The notes below the pieces were generated by a model, which saw nothing but the letters and a program-made list of their open reading frames with translations, was not told the DNA's origin and searched no databases. Of a stretch of DNA of 64,000 nt, positions 47,622-59,680 are shown in pieces (positions within the stretch are counted from its first letter, which is position 1; each line of letters opens with the position of its first letter). The position numbers were made by a program, and so were the translations under genes. The DNA comes from Manduca sexta (Eukaryota; Arthropoda; Insecta; Lepidoptera; Sphingidae). Where the stretch lies: NCBI RefSeq assembly GCF_014839805.1, contig NC_051134.1, positions 11,501,170 to 11,565,169 on the forward strand, in the 5' to 3' direction.

Positions 47622-50193
47622 ATGGATTTACACCGTTTAAAAGTTGTTAAATTTGATAGAAGCACCGAAAATAATTTTAATGTGAATGAAATTATTGGTG
47701 ATGTTACAAAAGAAACGAATTGCTTCATTATAAATGAAACTGGAAAAAAAATGGAACATCATAATTCAACACATAATACGAAACAAAAAATTCTAGGTGC
47801 ATTTAATATACATAAGTCTAAAAGTGAGCCATTGAAGGGTTTTTCAAAAGGTATACTTCTGTTTACATTAAAGGAGAAACCCCATTTATTGTTTGTTTAT
47901 GCATTACATTGTAGTGAATTTTCATTTTGTGCAGTTTCGCCGGTATATAGATTTTTCTTTATTTTTACATATTACTTATACTTAAATTTTTTTTCTCTAG
48001 GCTATAGTTACTCAAGTAGTAAATATTTTTACAGAGAAAAAAATTATAAAGCACGTGCGAAGAAAAGCTATAAGCTTCGATGATATCAAAAATAATTTTA
48101 ATTATAAGCACAACTTATTTAATTCGGAATGTTTTTCTAAATTGATGAAAGGAAAAAAAATACTCGACAGAAACAAGGAAATAAAAGTATTATTCGCTAG
48201 CGAAGTGTCCAGACTTACAAAAAGAGATAGAAATGTTTATTGTTCAACGAAACTTAGAAACACGAAAGTGGGCACGTTAAGAAAAAAATCAAATTCTTGT
48301 TATGATGTTTTTGGTTTCCAAAATAGAAAGTGTTCCTATGATCACACCACTAAGCAATATCGATGTGATAAAGGATGCATTACGAAAAAATTTAGCAAAC
48401 TGCAATCAAGACTTAATAAAATTCATAAATTATCGCAACCAAAAACAGAACCTAAATCAGTTATTGAACACCAGTCAGTAAAGATTTTGAAACCAAGTAA
48501 AATAAGAGATGTAAAATCTGAATCCGACTGTTGTGTATGTACGAGAGCGCAACATTATAATTTAGTATGTTTCCCGGATAATAACCATTCTACATTTCGT
48601 GGAAAGCCTATTGTAAATCCAAAAAATATTCCAAAATACCCATCGGCTTATTTTCCCGATTGCAATTGTGTAAATCAACAAGTTTCAGTTACTCCGTCGC
48701 GTTTGCAAGTGCGTAAAAAAAATGTGGGCGATGCTGCAGTCGCTACCAGTCGTTCTTTATGTAATACTTGTACGAGTATGAAACCAACTCGCGCTAAAAG
48801 AGCATCTGGCCCCTTTTGCCGAATATGCAAAATCCCAAAATCAATACGGAAGAGAGATGTTCCATGCCACTCTCTTGGAGCTACCAAGAAAATATTTTCA
48901 AATCATACATCGTCAAGAAATCTTCAAAATAAAATACGAACCATTTTTAAGTGCATTTTATTGGGTTTGGTGGTTATTGCTTGGAGTCCGTGTATTATTA
49001 CAGTTCTGCTGTGCTGGATATTAACATATCCATTAAGACCTCAATACATTAAAACAAGTGGGTGTGAAAACGAGGAGTGTCTTCATAAACAAACACCACT
49101 GTGTCACATTATGGGCGGTGTGAAATGCTTGGGCGATAAAGCTGCCTATTCGATTAAAGCAATGTTATCTTTACTGCGTAGTAATGAGGAAGACGAGCAC
49201 TTGCAGGATAGACCGGCCAGTTATTCACGTGGATGTCCTGATCCCAAAAAAAAGTATACACTCTTTTATACAGATCATAGAGGCTGGAGAATGAAACCCA
49301 TTCGTGATAAAAATCTTCATTTGTATAATGGTGACGTTGAGGAATTTCAAGACCCTAACTCGATGCCGGGTCAGAATACAGGACGAAAGAAAAATATTAT
49401 AAAAAAATGTTGTGGTTGTAAATTACGTAAGGCTGAAAAAGATATAAACATAGATACAACATTACACCACCCTGAAACTAAAAAGAATCAAAGCCAGAAT
49501 ACAAAAATGCGTAAACATGTATATAGGCGTTCTCAAAGGCTCAATGGTGAGGGAAAATCTTTAAAGCATGAAGTTCATAGACCACGAATAAGATCTAAAT
49601 CTCATCCAATGCCTTACGATTCTCATATCAGACCGTGTGAAAAACTACCAGTTAAGTACCCACCTTGTCTCCGTAACTCTCGATCGTCACCTCTACCTTT
49701 AAATAATAACATTGCTAAACGCAAATGTAAATCTAGGTTTACTCAACGTTTACCAAATTGCTGCGAGTTGTGTGAACGCCGGAAGCAGAATAATATTTCT
49801 TTAAAAGAAGTGAATCGTTCCTGTCATAATAAAAAAGTCCATCCTCGATGCGTCAGTAATAAACATCGAAAGAAAGAGAAATCATATTTAAAAAGATTAT
49901 GGAACTACATCCGGTGTTCCTGGGACGAGCTTGAGCGTGTTGTAGATGAAACTGAAGATGTGGCTTGGAAAGATGAGATTAAATGTGACATGTATTGGCT
50001 CACATTGCAACAGAAACAATTTCCTTGGTTATATCAACATTGTCCATGCTTGTATCCATGTTTTACGGTTTGGTTCAATTGCATTAAAAGCACATGGCAT
50101 ATGGCGGTTTACACACTTTCTTTTTGTGTTTGGTGTCCTGTCATGTTCGGGTGTTATATTTTTTCCGAATTATTTTGGCAATGCTTAAAATAA
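47622..50193 (+). CDS. Unrecognised Cys/Lys-rich protein with two W-x-P membrane segments (795 aa, two exons)
   Basis: Exon 1 (47622-47850, donor AAAAG|GTATAC) and exon 2 (48035-50193, acceptor TATTTTTACAG) join in frame as GFSK-E-KKIIKHVRRK, giving 795 residues; the 184-bp intron has in-frame stops for exon 2's frame. The protein is basic with many CxxC groups: CNTC (319), CRIC (338), CCGC (535) and CCELC (652), several followed by K/R runs. It has two hydrophobic segments: about 380-410 with VVIAWSPCIITVLLCW, and the C-terminus about 766-790 with SFCVWCPVMFGC. HCPCLYPC (745-752) before the second resembles YCPKIYP in the neighbour at 46518. The arrangement suggests two basic-plus-membrane modules. 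Poly(A) signals overlap the stop (50189) and occur at 50350. Family not recognised; RNA evidence is needed for the exon join. Confidence 0.8.
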
Positions 50194-50597
50194 ATTAGTT
50201 ATTACCTAATGTAGTTCTTAAATTCATTCGTCATCAATTAATTGAAATTCCCTTAAAAATGTACTATTGCATATTGTGCATTTTTTAATATTGATGCATA
50301 CTTTGCTATTAGATTCCGGTCGGGCGAAAGTTCGCAACGTTTGGTTTATAATAAAAAAATGCCTTCTAGATTAGTTATAAAGAAGCTGAGTCGAACCGTA
50401 GTTATGTAGAGTTTATAAAGTAGGTACATATAATTAATATACAAAGTGTACAAAAAAACAAGAGGCGCACCAGTTTGAATGATTACGTAGAGAGGTATTT
50501 TCCTATGTTTGATTTTCTACTTTATTCTATAAGTAACAGTAAAACGTACGAAAAAGAAGCTATTCTGTGAAAACTGTATTAAAACTGGCAAAAAATG

Positions 50598-50725
50598 TGG
50601 CAGTAATTCATAATATTAAGAATTGAAATGTGTAGGAATAGTGGACATATCGCCCCAATATTCTTTCGCACACATCCTAATTCTTGATGACGTCATGTGC
50701 GCATATTGAGCCTTTATCGTTTCTT
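50598..50725 (+). repeat. Dispersed repeat copy 2 (partner at 17468-17620)
   Basis: Carries the same ordered blocks as the copy in EFA6 intron 1, including TTCTTTCGCACACATCC and TGACGTCATGTGC. Non-coding. Confidence 0.55.
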
Positions 50726-50829
50726 GACACTCCTACCGAAACTCTAAGGCTTATTTATAGCCTGTTGATTTTTTACTGGATTTTAACCTCTGTATTAGAA
50801 TTTGTATACGATAAATATGTGATAAACGT

Positions 50830-50905
50830 AAAGAATAAAAACCGGACCAACGCGAGTCGGACTCGCGCACCGACGCGACTCGGCGCGGCGCGATGTGATG
50901 GCTCC
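50830..50905 (+). repeat. Lepidopteran repeat fragment with GAGTCGGACTCGCGCACC
   Basis: The sequence AAAACCGGACCAACGCGAG followed by TCGGACTCGCGCACCGA is a widespread lepidopteran repeat signature; here it is truncated and grades into GC-rich sequence ending GGCTCCGTAC. Confidence 0.55.
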
Positions 50906-51365
50906 GTACACACTTATAGGTAACGTATCTGAGTGTTTATGTAAGTTCAAATATGGCAAATTTAACTTTGCCGTTTGATCCCTAAACACGGTTATCGCAC
51001 CAACCGCAAATAATAAGTTTGTAATAGTAAATTCCCTTTTTTTTCTTATTGAAGTGCCTATATTTATGGTTTTTAAAATTTATTTTTACATGTGCTGTAA
51101 AATATTGCTTCTTGTCAAATTTTATGATCCTAGGTCAACGAGAAGTTTCCTATAGGTCTTGATTCCTTTGTGAAATCGCAAAATGTGAAAAATATTTTAC
51201 ATACACGGTCGTATTTTTTTATTGAGTTAAGTTATAAGTTCAATTTTATAGGCGTCGGTGTCGACGACAGCATAAGGCCTACCTTCCACGTTGCCGTCCA
51301 TCACGAAGGACATAGATTACTTTCTATCCCGACAAAATATATAGAGGGACATTTTTTTTAAATTA

Positions 51366-51666
51366 ATTGCTTTGTATAACGAGACGAGCTTGCCGTTCGC
51401 CTGATGGTAAGCGCTACGACCGCCCATAAACAGAGTCACCATCCAACATCTTGAATTACAAAGTATTGTTTAGTATTCCATTGCGCTCGCCATCCTGAGA
51501 CATAAGATGTTAAGTTTTATTATGTCCAATAGTTACATCAGCTACAGTGTCCTTTAAAATCGAAACATAACAGTGAATACACACTGTTGCTTTGCGGCAA
51601 AAATATACATTGCGGTGGTTCCTACCCAGGCAGACTCTCATATATGAGAGACCTACCACCACCTAC
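51366..51666 (+). repeat. Non-autonomous repeat, copy 1 (partner at 54737-55030)
   Basis: About 300 bp with blocks CGTTCGCCTGATGGTAAGCG, GACCGCCCATAAACAG, CTTGAATTACAAAGTATTG and, near its end, the 16-bp palindrome CTCTCATATATGAGAG followed by ACCTACCACCA. The second copy, in Stambp intron 4, has the same blocks in the same order. A common lepidopteran family; transposon class not certain. Confidence 0.8.
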
Positions 51667-52098
51667 ACTTAATCTTTGACTTTGGTGAGATAAAATCTTT
51701 TCTGACAGAATTAGAAAATATGAAACAAAAGTAGAAAAAAAAGCGATTTTATTAATTAATTTAAAAATCGATATAACACACGAAATTAAGTTTCTGAGAC
51801 TTACATTATTTATATGTTTACATCTCTAATAGACTACACATTTGACACTTAACAACATACGTAAGACTAGGCAGTATGGTCGAAAGACTATAGCCTGTCC
51901 TCTAAGAACGAAGAAAAAAATATTGACACTTGACAGCAGAGATCGAGATATTTTGACAATCCGTCAGTCAGGGATTTGTTTAGTTTGTTTTCTTTATTTT
52001 TATTTCGTCTTCAGAGTAAGAAGTGTAACTATTCTTAAATCATTCGAAGACAATAGTTATTTACACTTGTGTTAATTACGAAAATAGTTTTGGCTAAG

Positions 52099-55000
52099 AT
52101 GCAGGCGGAAGAAAAACGTACGAAGCAAGTCGATTTGACTTCTTTAGAACCTGCAGTACGGGTAAAACAACTGGCAAACTACGGTACTCTGGTAGAAGTG
52201 GACCAGAATGTGCCGCCGAGAAGGTATTTGTAGATTACAGTTTATAATTTTATGGCAAAAAGTTACTAATGGTTATATACAGTGCTTGTACTCTTTACTA
52301 TACTTATAGGTATATGAGTCATTTTTTGTACTGATATTATTAACGCTACTTTGTTAATACCGAATTTGGTTTGCACTTCACAATATATTATTATACTGAC
52401 TATATACTACCTAAGCTTACACACATTTACAAGAAATGAGTATTGATATTAGGAATTCTTGTTGTAACACTTTTGATATATTCTCATTAACTCTTGGTCT
52501 CTCGTGGCTCGCCGGCGAGCCAAGACAGCTACATGACATTTGCGTGTGTCACGGGATTATAACCTTATATACTACATAATAAGGTTATTTTTCCGTCACA
52601 CGCGTAGCTGTTAATGTTGCCGGCAAACATTCAGCTACCTGTACATATTTGAAAATAAAATTTTGACAAGTCATGACGGGTTAATAGTATCACAACCCAT
52701 GTATCAGGTACTACCGATCAGGCTTAGAAATGGTGCGGATGGCGAATGTGTACTTGGCTGAAGGGAGTCTTGAGAATGCTTACATCTTGTATATGAAGTT
52801 CATGACTTTGTTCTTGGAGAAGATCCGTAAACATCCCGAGTATGCATCAGTCCCAGCACAAGTGAAGGCAGTGAACCAAGCCAAGTTGAAAGAGGTGATG
52901 CCAAAGGCAGAGAAACTAAAGCAGAAACTGTTGGATCAGTATGCTAAAGAACATGCTTTGTATAAGGAAAATGAGGTAACCTTTAACAATATTACATGAG
53001 AAAATATGATATTATGAAATTTATATACACAAGAATACTCAATTTCAAAGCTATTATTATCACTTACTTAAATCAAACTTGTACCTCAAACAAACCATGG
53101 CAAATATAAAACTTAATCACAAAGATTTTATAATAGCCAGTTGGTGATATATCAAATACTAAAAAAGAACTAGCACTATCATATTACCGGTTACAGACAA
53201 CCACAACTAACAATAAGAATTGCATCAGACATTATTTGTATAAAAAAATACAATTTATGAATATACAAGTTAACTATTTTTACCATAATGATAATATTAT
53301 TTTTACCAATGTTAACTCATAGCTAGAAACATTCACACTGTAGACTTCAAAGTGGTGCACTAAATTTAATATATTTTGTAAATGAAATCTTGTCTTAAAT
53401 CTGTACAAGCATATTGATTTAACTTTTAGGAGAAGAGGCGTATAGCTGAAGAAGAAAGGAGGAAACAGGAGATAGAAGATGCCAAACTGGCAGAACGCCT
53501 ACAGGCAGATGAGGACAAGAAAGATGCTAATACAACACCACATCTTTTACATGCAGTGAGTATATTGATCTTAGTAGTATCGTGAATGTGATAGTTGTAT
53601 AGTAGTTACATAGTTTATATGCATATTAGAAGTGAGTGTAAAAACCATTGAACAAGTTTAGATGAAATTTGCCACACATGTAGACCATCTCTTGGATTAA
53701 CAACAATGCAAAGAACAACACGCTGTGTGTTATATTTGTGATAAGTTAACATGTAAATATTGTTTCTATACTAAAGGTGACTTGTATAATTTTTTAACTA
53801 TTACAAAATAATGACTACTGCGTAAAAGGTCAAGCTTCTATTGCAGTTGCAGTATGAATGACTTGCCTAAGCTGTAATTATAAATGTGTTGATTGCATCA
53901 ATATCAAACTGTTTTTGCATATAATATTATATTTGTGATGTCACAGGGAGTTCATAATTTATATGACCTTGCTTGTGTTTGTCAAGTCTGGTTTAATTGT
54001 GGCTGAATGAAACTATGTCGCCAATAACGAGTATTACATAATAATAACAAGAAAATAATTACATACAAAAGTGTGTATTTGTGGGGAAATCTCAGGAGCG
54101 CAGTAGTTTCTTCTCCCCAGTACGCCCATGGCCATACTAATACAAAAAAATGTTTATTATTTTGTGTCCAGGACCAGTGGGCGGTGTCGCCGTCGGCGCC
54201 GGCGGTGTCGGGCGTCCGGTACCCGGACGACTTCGCGGCCGAGCCGCCGCGCGCGCCGCCGCAGCACTACCAGCCCGCGCCGCCGCTCATACCGCCCTCC
54301 AGGCCGCACAGGTCTGTTTACCGATATATTGTTTTTTTTTTTCGCTGGTTAATGATTAATGAGATATTGGTTATCTGATCGTAATGGTATGGTTCGTGGA
54401 CACAAATATCCATGAAAAGTTGTATTTTTATAGAAAAGCTAGATTAGGTCGACAAAGGCATTGAAATGTAAATTTAATAAAAAGAAAAATAAGTGTTCTT
54501 TGACAATCTCATTAACTGCAAAATAGAGCCTTTTGCAATTACAAGTTGTGCATTACATTTCCCGAATTATCGATTTGAAATTTTGGATAGATCTCTAGTG
54601 GGTTTAATAAAAATAAAGACCCACAGCTATTGAATCATATCTTCTTTCATCAACAAACAGCTTGTGGACCTCTTATATTGTTGCTTTTTATGGGTGTGAT
54701 GAACTTTTACTCCAAACATATTTTTGTTTCTTTTTTATTGCCTTGAATGACCAGACAAGCGTGCCGTTTGCCTGATGGTAAGCGATACAACCGCCCATAA
54801 ACAGTAGAAACATCTTCTAACACCTTGAATTACAAAGTATTGCTTGGTATTCGCTCGCTATCCTGAGACATGAGTTGTTAAGTCTTATCATGTCCAGTAG
54901 TTACACTAGCTACAATGTCCTTCGAATGGGAACACAACCGTGTCTACACACAGTTGCTTGGCGGCAGAAATAGACATTGCGGCTGTACCTACCCAGGTGG

Positions 55001-57511
55001 ACTCTCATATATGAGAGACCTATCACCAGTAAAAAAACTCCACAAAAAAAACGAAAACTATAAAATAAAATCTATTGGTATATTTTTTTAATATTTGAAT
55101 ACTAAAAAGATATACCAATAGATTTTAATATTTGAATATATTACGTAAGGTATTTGAATCCAAAAACAGAACGCTGAGATAAGAATTTGTATAAGTGCCT
55201 CATATTTATTAATGTTAGATTTCAGCCGGTTATATGCGTCTAAATGTCAGTCGGTTTTAGTAGTTCATGGACACTGTTTGTATCCAAGATAGATAATAAA
55301 GAAAATGTATTATTGTATTCAAGTACCGTATGAATTTGGCAGTGAAAACATCAGTGATGTGATGCCATCGTTGTACGGGGCGCATAGACTCCGAACTGTG
55401 GTGGTGCCCGCGGCTGTACTCGGAAAGTTCCTCCGCCTCGCGGCCGACAACACCGCGAGAAACATCGAGACCTGTGGCATACTCGCTGGGATACTCGTAC
55501 GTACAGATTTATATATTTATACATTCTTACTTTGTCGTAATGATTGACATTGAAATGAATACTCGGCGTAATGTTATATTAAAACATGTAATGCATAGTA
55601 ACGATCACAACGTCTTTTTCATTTCTCATTCAATAAAATCAATTTAATTAATTTTTCTATATATATTTTTAGGGTGGCTTACACATTACATTACATTAGT
55701 GTATAATCAAATTGCTATAAACTGTTGTTTAAATTCTTAAATTTGGTATAAAATCTCTCACTGTCATAATCTCATTACCCACAATTTAATGTTCCCAAAC
55801 ACTTGTGCTGTGCCTTAATTTTATATCATAATCCTTGTGGGTTGGAAATAAAAACATTCTCAAACACTGGGCTGTAGCGGTAAATAATAACTGGTAATTG
55901 ATGCAGGAGCGAGACCAGTTGAAGGTGACGCACGTGGTGGTGCCCAAGCAGAGCGGCACGCCCGACTCCTGCAGCACCAACAACGAGGAGGACATCTTCC
56001 ACTACCAGGACCAGCACAACCTCATCACGCTCGGCTGGATACATGTGAGACGTCATACATTTATTTATTTACTAGCTTTTGCCCGCAACGCCACCCATGT
56101 GGAATTCTTTAACCGTAAAAGAATACTAACCAAGATTTTCAAGTAAATTACAAATCTTAAAACGATGATAACTCTTCCTTTTTTATTACTTTTCTTCCAA
56201 ACAGTCGCATCAGGTTGTATTATTATATTAAAAGTATAGATAAATAAATTTACAGGTTTTACATTAACACCATAATGTCAAATTATAAACAAACCTATAC
56301 ATCTACTGTCTATTTGTAATGTGGTTTGGATCTTTTAGCATACAAACCAAAAAGAAAGTTGGTGTTCTTGGAAGTATAACTTTTTGGGCGCTGAAAGTAT
56401 TTTAAGGTCACATCACAGGACAGTATCTAACCTGAGTCCTCTGTATACTTATGGACTTTATGTATATAAATAATTTATTTACAGACACATCCCACTCAGA
56501 CGGCGTTCTTGTCGTCAGTGGATCTCCACACCCAGTGTTCGTATCAGTTGATGATGCCCGAGGCGATCGCGATAGTCTGCGCACCTAAATACAACGAGTG
56601 AGTTATGTTTAAAACACTATTTCTCAATATGGATTAGGATAAAATATAATTTATTAATTGTCATATAAATTAATTGTTATTTTCAGTCTTATCTGGTTAT
56701 AACTTTGCTAAAACGTAAACAATAATTTTCTTTGTCTATTCGTCTAGGCCAACTGTAGAAAGGCTGAACTGATTTTGAATGTACATTTATATGCAGTTAT
56801 GGGAACTTCCAAACAGCAATGCAGCTCGTTTTATTCCATAATAATATTTTTACCTAAACATAATCAGGGCGATAGGAATAGTATTTATTATTTCCAGGAC
56901 CGGTTACTTCGCGCTGACGCCCGACTACGGCATGCAGTTCATCGCAAACTGCCGGCAGACTGGGTTCCATCCACATCCCAACGACCCGCCGCTATTCCAC
57001 GTGAGTACAGATTACGTTGCTCTTATAATTTTAGAACCAATTAATATAAGGTCCCTTCTGGTATGGCATTACTGCCGCGGAAGAATGTACGCACTAGTAT
57101 GATTTGATGAATAAAGGCTGCTGGTTATAACTTAATTGCCTGAGGGTTACTAGTAGTAGTAAACATTTCATGACAGAAAAAAACTAATTCCTGTCTATGA
57201 TAAGACCAATAAAATAATAAAATGACCATTAATGAAATCGCATTAAAAAAAAATCCAATTAGTTTAATAAAGGATTGAGTTTTTAGGTAACAAACATTAA
57301 AAAAATTACGTGTCTAATTGAGAACCTTTTTTTTAAGTCGGTTAAATTAAGGTAACATCGAGTGTATACCCGTGGTCGCAAAGTTTGAGCGAGTTGCATC
57401 TTGTATCACATGAGAAAGGATTTTAAGACAGCCATTACCCATTTTCAGAACGTAGCTCACATCCGCGTGGACGACACAGCACCGATAGAGATGGTGGACC
57501 TCAGGAGATGA
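52099..57511 (+). CDS. STAMBP: STAM-binding protein-like JAMM deubiquitinase (AMSH)
   Basis: Endosomal zinc protease that removes ubiquitin (K63-linked chains in the family). Exons: 52099-52223, 52708-52975, 53430-53555, 54172-54311, [unresolved microexon], 55324-55496, 55907-56044, 56485-56597, 56898-57000, 57449-57511. Exons 1-2 form the helical dimer/MIT-like domain ([16 protein letters not shown], then [18 protein letters not shown]). Exon 3 is a charged coiled coil, exon 4 a Pro/Ala-rich linker, and the rest the JAMM domain. This has the catalytic Glu in [10 protein letters not shown] and zinc ligands in [18 protein letters not shown] (H-x-H...D), and ends [13 protein letters not shown]. 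Exon 4 ends in phase 2 but the next exon needs phase 1. A 14-nt exon at 54434-54447 would fix this and give 420 residues (human STAMBP has 424). The STAM SH3-binding motif is not evident. Confidence 0.93.
54434..54447 (+). CDS. STAMBP: Candidate 14-nt microexon of Stambp
   Basis: Acceptor TTTTTATAG, exon AAAAGCTAGATTAG, donor GTCGAC (weak). It restores the frame between exon 4 and the first JAMM exon, giving PHR-KARL-VPYEF. A rival candidate is 55228-55277 (acceptor ATTTCAG, donor GTTTGT, 50 nt), which also restores frame. Only one would be used. Confidence 0.3.
54737..55030 (+). repeat. Non-autonomous repeat, copy 2 (partner at 51366-51666)
   Basis: Same block order as the copy upstream of Stambp, including GCCTGATGGTAAGCGATACA and the CTCTCATATATGAGAG palindrome near the end. 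Same orientation, within Stambp intron 4. Confidence 0.8.
55067..55126. repeat. Perfect 17-bp inverted repeat with 26-nt loop
   Basis: AAAATCTATTGGTATAT (55067-55083) pairs exactly with 55110-55126. The loop contains TTTTAATATTTGAATA, which is repeated directly after the right arm. It lies just after the repeat copy ending at 55030. Confidence 0.7.
56072..56155 (-). mobile_element. Helitron-like 3' end fragment
   Basis: Begins ACTAGCTTTTGCCCGC right after a Stambp exon, the reverse complement of the hairpin-CTAG 3' terminus seen at 7326-7353 in consensus form. Right boundary not clear. Confidence 0.5.
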
Positions 57512-57648
57512 ACGTTCATCTCTACGTTCAAACACCTCACCCGCCACCGCTTACGAGAGTATTATTTGCGCACCGCTCGCCGTATTTGCATTTATGTGTT
57601 TTGTTAATAACGTCACACGGTTGTTTGTTTACGTTAGAGTTGTTGCCA

Positions 57649-57879
57649 CAGTGGCGTAGTGTGAATTTTTGCCGTTTAGGACAAACCCAATGTTTGCTAT
57701 CTAAAGGGACCGTGCGAGACCAAAAAAACGATAAAAAAAATAAACTTTGGCAAAACAAAAATAAGTCACACGAGCCCATTTAGACAATAGTACGATCAAC
57801 AAAAGTTTAAAGGTTGAAAAGTGCTGCCTGGGGCGGACTTACACCCCCCTCCTATCTTTCAAACTACGCTACGCCACCG
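57649..57879. mobile_element. hAT-like MITE, 231 bp
   Basis: Ends CAGTGGCGTAG and CTACGCCACCG are inverted (one mismatch). Flanks TGTTGCCA (57641-57648) and AGTTGCCA (57880-57887) match at 7 of 8 bases, an 8-bp target duplication as in hAT elements. The poly(A) signal candidate at 57739 lies inside it. Confidence 0.75.
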
Positions 57880-59225
57880 AGTTGCCAATATTAAATTTTT
57901 TAATAGGATTATTTATAAAATTATAGTTTCCTGGCATAATGTACTATATAATTTATTTAATGACAAAACATATGAATTTCAATATTTTACTAAAATATTA
58001 TATATTTGGCGGTAGATAATTTGTAAAGGTATCCCATTATTGTGATAAGATATTGACACTATATAATTCATAAAGTCGCGTTTATAAAACATTTATTTTC
58101 AATTTGAGTGCCTGCTTACAGAGACAGTAATGTCGCGTACACTGCATGTTATTTTAATATTGCACATTTCACACACGTTTGTTTATGTTGAGAAAATAAA
58201 AAAAACTATGGGTCATTGCATACAATTGGTATAATAACTTCATTATATGAACTCTATAATTTGAAAATAAGATAGAAAATTGAATGAAAACATCCTTGAT
58301 TCAAAGAAATATCTCATCTAAATGATATTAGCTCGATAATTCGAAATATAATGTTACACTATGTAAAATTAAGAATGAGTCCTGTGACACCTGTCAAAGT
58401 GACGTGTCTGGGTTGGGAGCATATTATAAATACATTAGTATCGATTATTGTTACAATTTGTATCTGTATCGATTTTTATGTTTGAGTTGATAATTAAGAG
58501 AACCTAACTATTAATATTTCGAAGAAATTAACCAGCAAGAATATGTTGTACATTTTAATTCGTTTAAAGGTGTTTTAAGGCTGAACACATTTTTTAAATA
58601 AGATAATTTTTTTATTCGATTTATTTTGTGCGCTAAATCGATAACTTATAATAGGTGGTAAGGAGCGATACTAAGATTGCAGTTGCACAAAAGTATGATA
58701 TTTCTTCACGTACATTGTACCATATAAAAATCCAATACTTTATAGGCGTGATTTTAATGACAGCTCTCATGAGGCTCATCCTAAATTTTACAAAGTATAG
58801 TGCCGCAATACGAAACTATTTTATATTTTCTAAGCCATATTTCCAATTATCGATTTCGTTATCACTAAATGCTAATTATTTTTCTTTTATAACAAGTTAT
58901 TATTGCCATTCTTCCTGCTACGCCATATGTTTTCAAAAACTGTTAGTAATGTAAATATTTATTATGCAATTTACGGTTAAAAATACGGCATATTAAGTTG
59001 TGAGGCACAGTTGAATATATAGTTAAAATGTGTGTTGTGGACATAAATAGTAACATAACACAATGTACACTGTACAGTATGATAATTGAATGTTTAGAAT
59101 TTGTATTTAAAGCAGTCATAGATTGTGTATGAGGTAGATGATCGCGATAATTGCACACCACTTGCAGTGAATCGTTTACTTATGTTTGTAAAACAAATAG
59201 CAAATAACTATTCGGATATGAGAAT

Positions 59226-59320
59226 GAAGGAACAGAGAGTGCACCTGTGTATTGCGCATATACTTGTGCACTATAATATGTCCTGCATACTTGGTTTATA
59301 TCTCAAGATTGGCAGTCCAG
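59226..59320 (+). repeat. SINE 3' part, matching the SINE at 60685-61050
   Basis: Shares TGCACYTGTGTATTGYGCA, ACTTGTGCACTATAATA and ATCTC...GAGATTGGC-like blocks with the longer copy; the tRNA-like head is absent. Confidence 0.6.
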
Positions 59321-59680
59321 GCCGAATTTCGGCTAGGAAGGAATTAATTAACATATTGCTAAACTTCATATAAAATAACTATTTTTGTAAAAAATAGAAA
59401 TGAAACTGTTTCAGATTAAATTAATTCAAATAACGGTTGTGGTGTTATCGCGATCGCATTAGTTTCGGATAGTAAATAAGAGACACAGCTTGAAGACTGA
59501 AGTTTATTATTATTGAATAAATGTTTATATCTGAGGAAATCATTATACTTTACTGTTGAGTTTGTGTCCAGACTTTATCTGACGTCATAATTTGTTTTAT
59601 GTAAGTTATGTAAACGCATGTTATGTAGGGATATTATAATTTATTTCGTAAGTAGAGTGGCAGAGATTAAGGTTTCCAAA

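Larger units (their letters stand above)
50194..52098. other. Intergenic region before Stambp with several repeats
   Basis: Contains a dispersed repeat copy (50598-50725), a fragment with GCGAGTCGGACTCGCGCACC (50830-50905), a fragment with ACTTTCTATCCCGACAAAAT (51275-51358) and a longer repeat copy (51366-51666). The last 250 bp, upstream of the Stambp start, hold three TTGACA motifs (around 51842, 51924 and 51954) and are the likely promoter. Confidence 0.6.
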
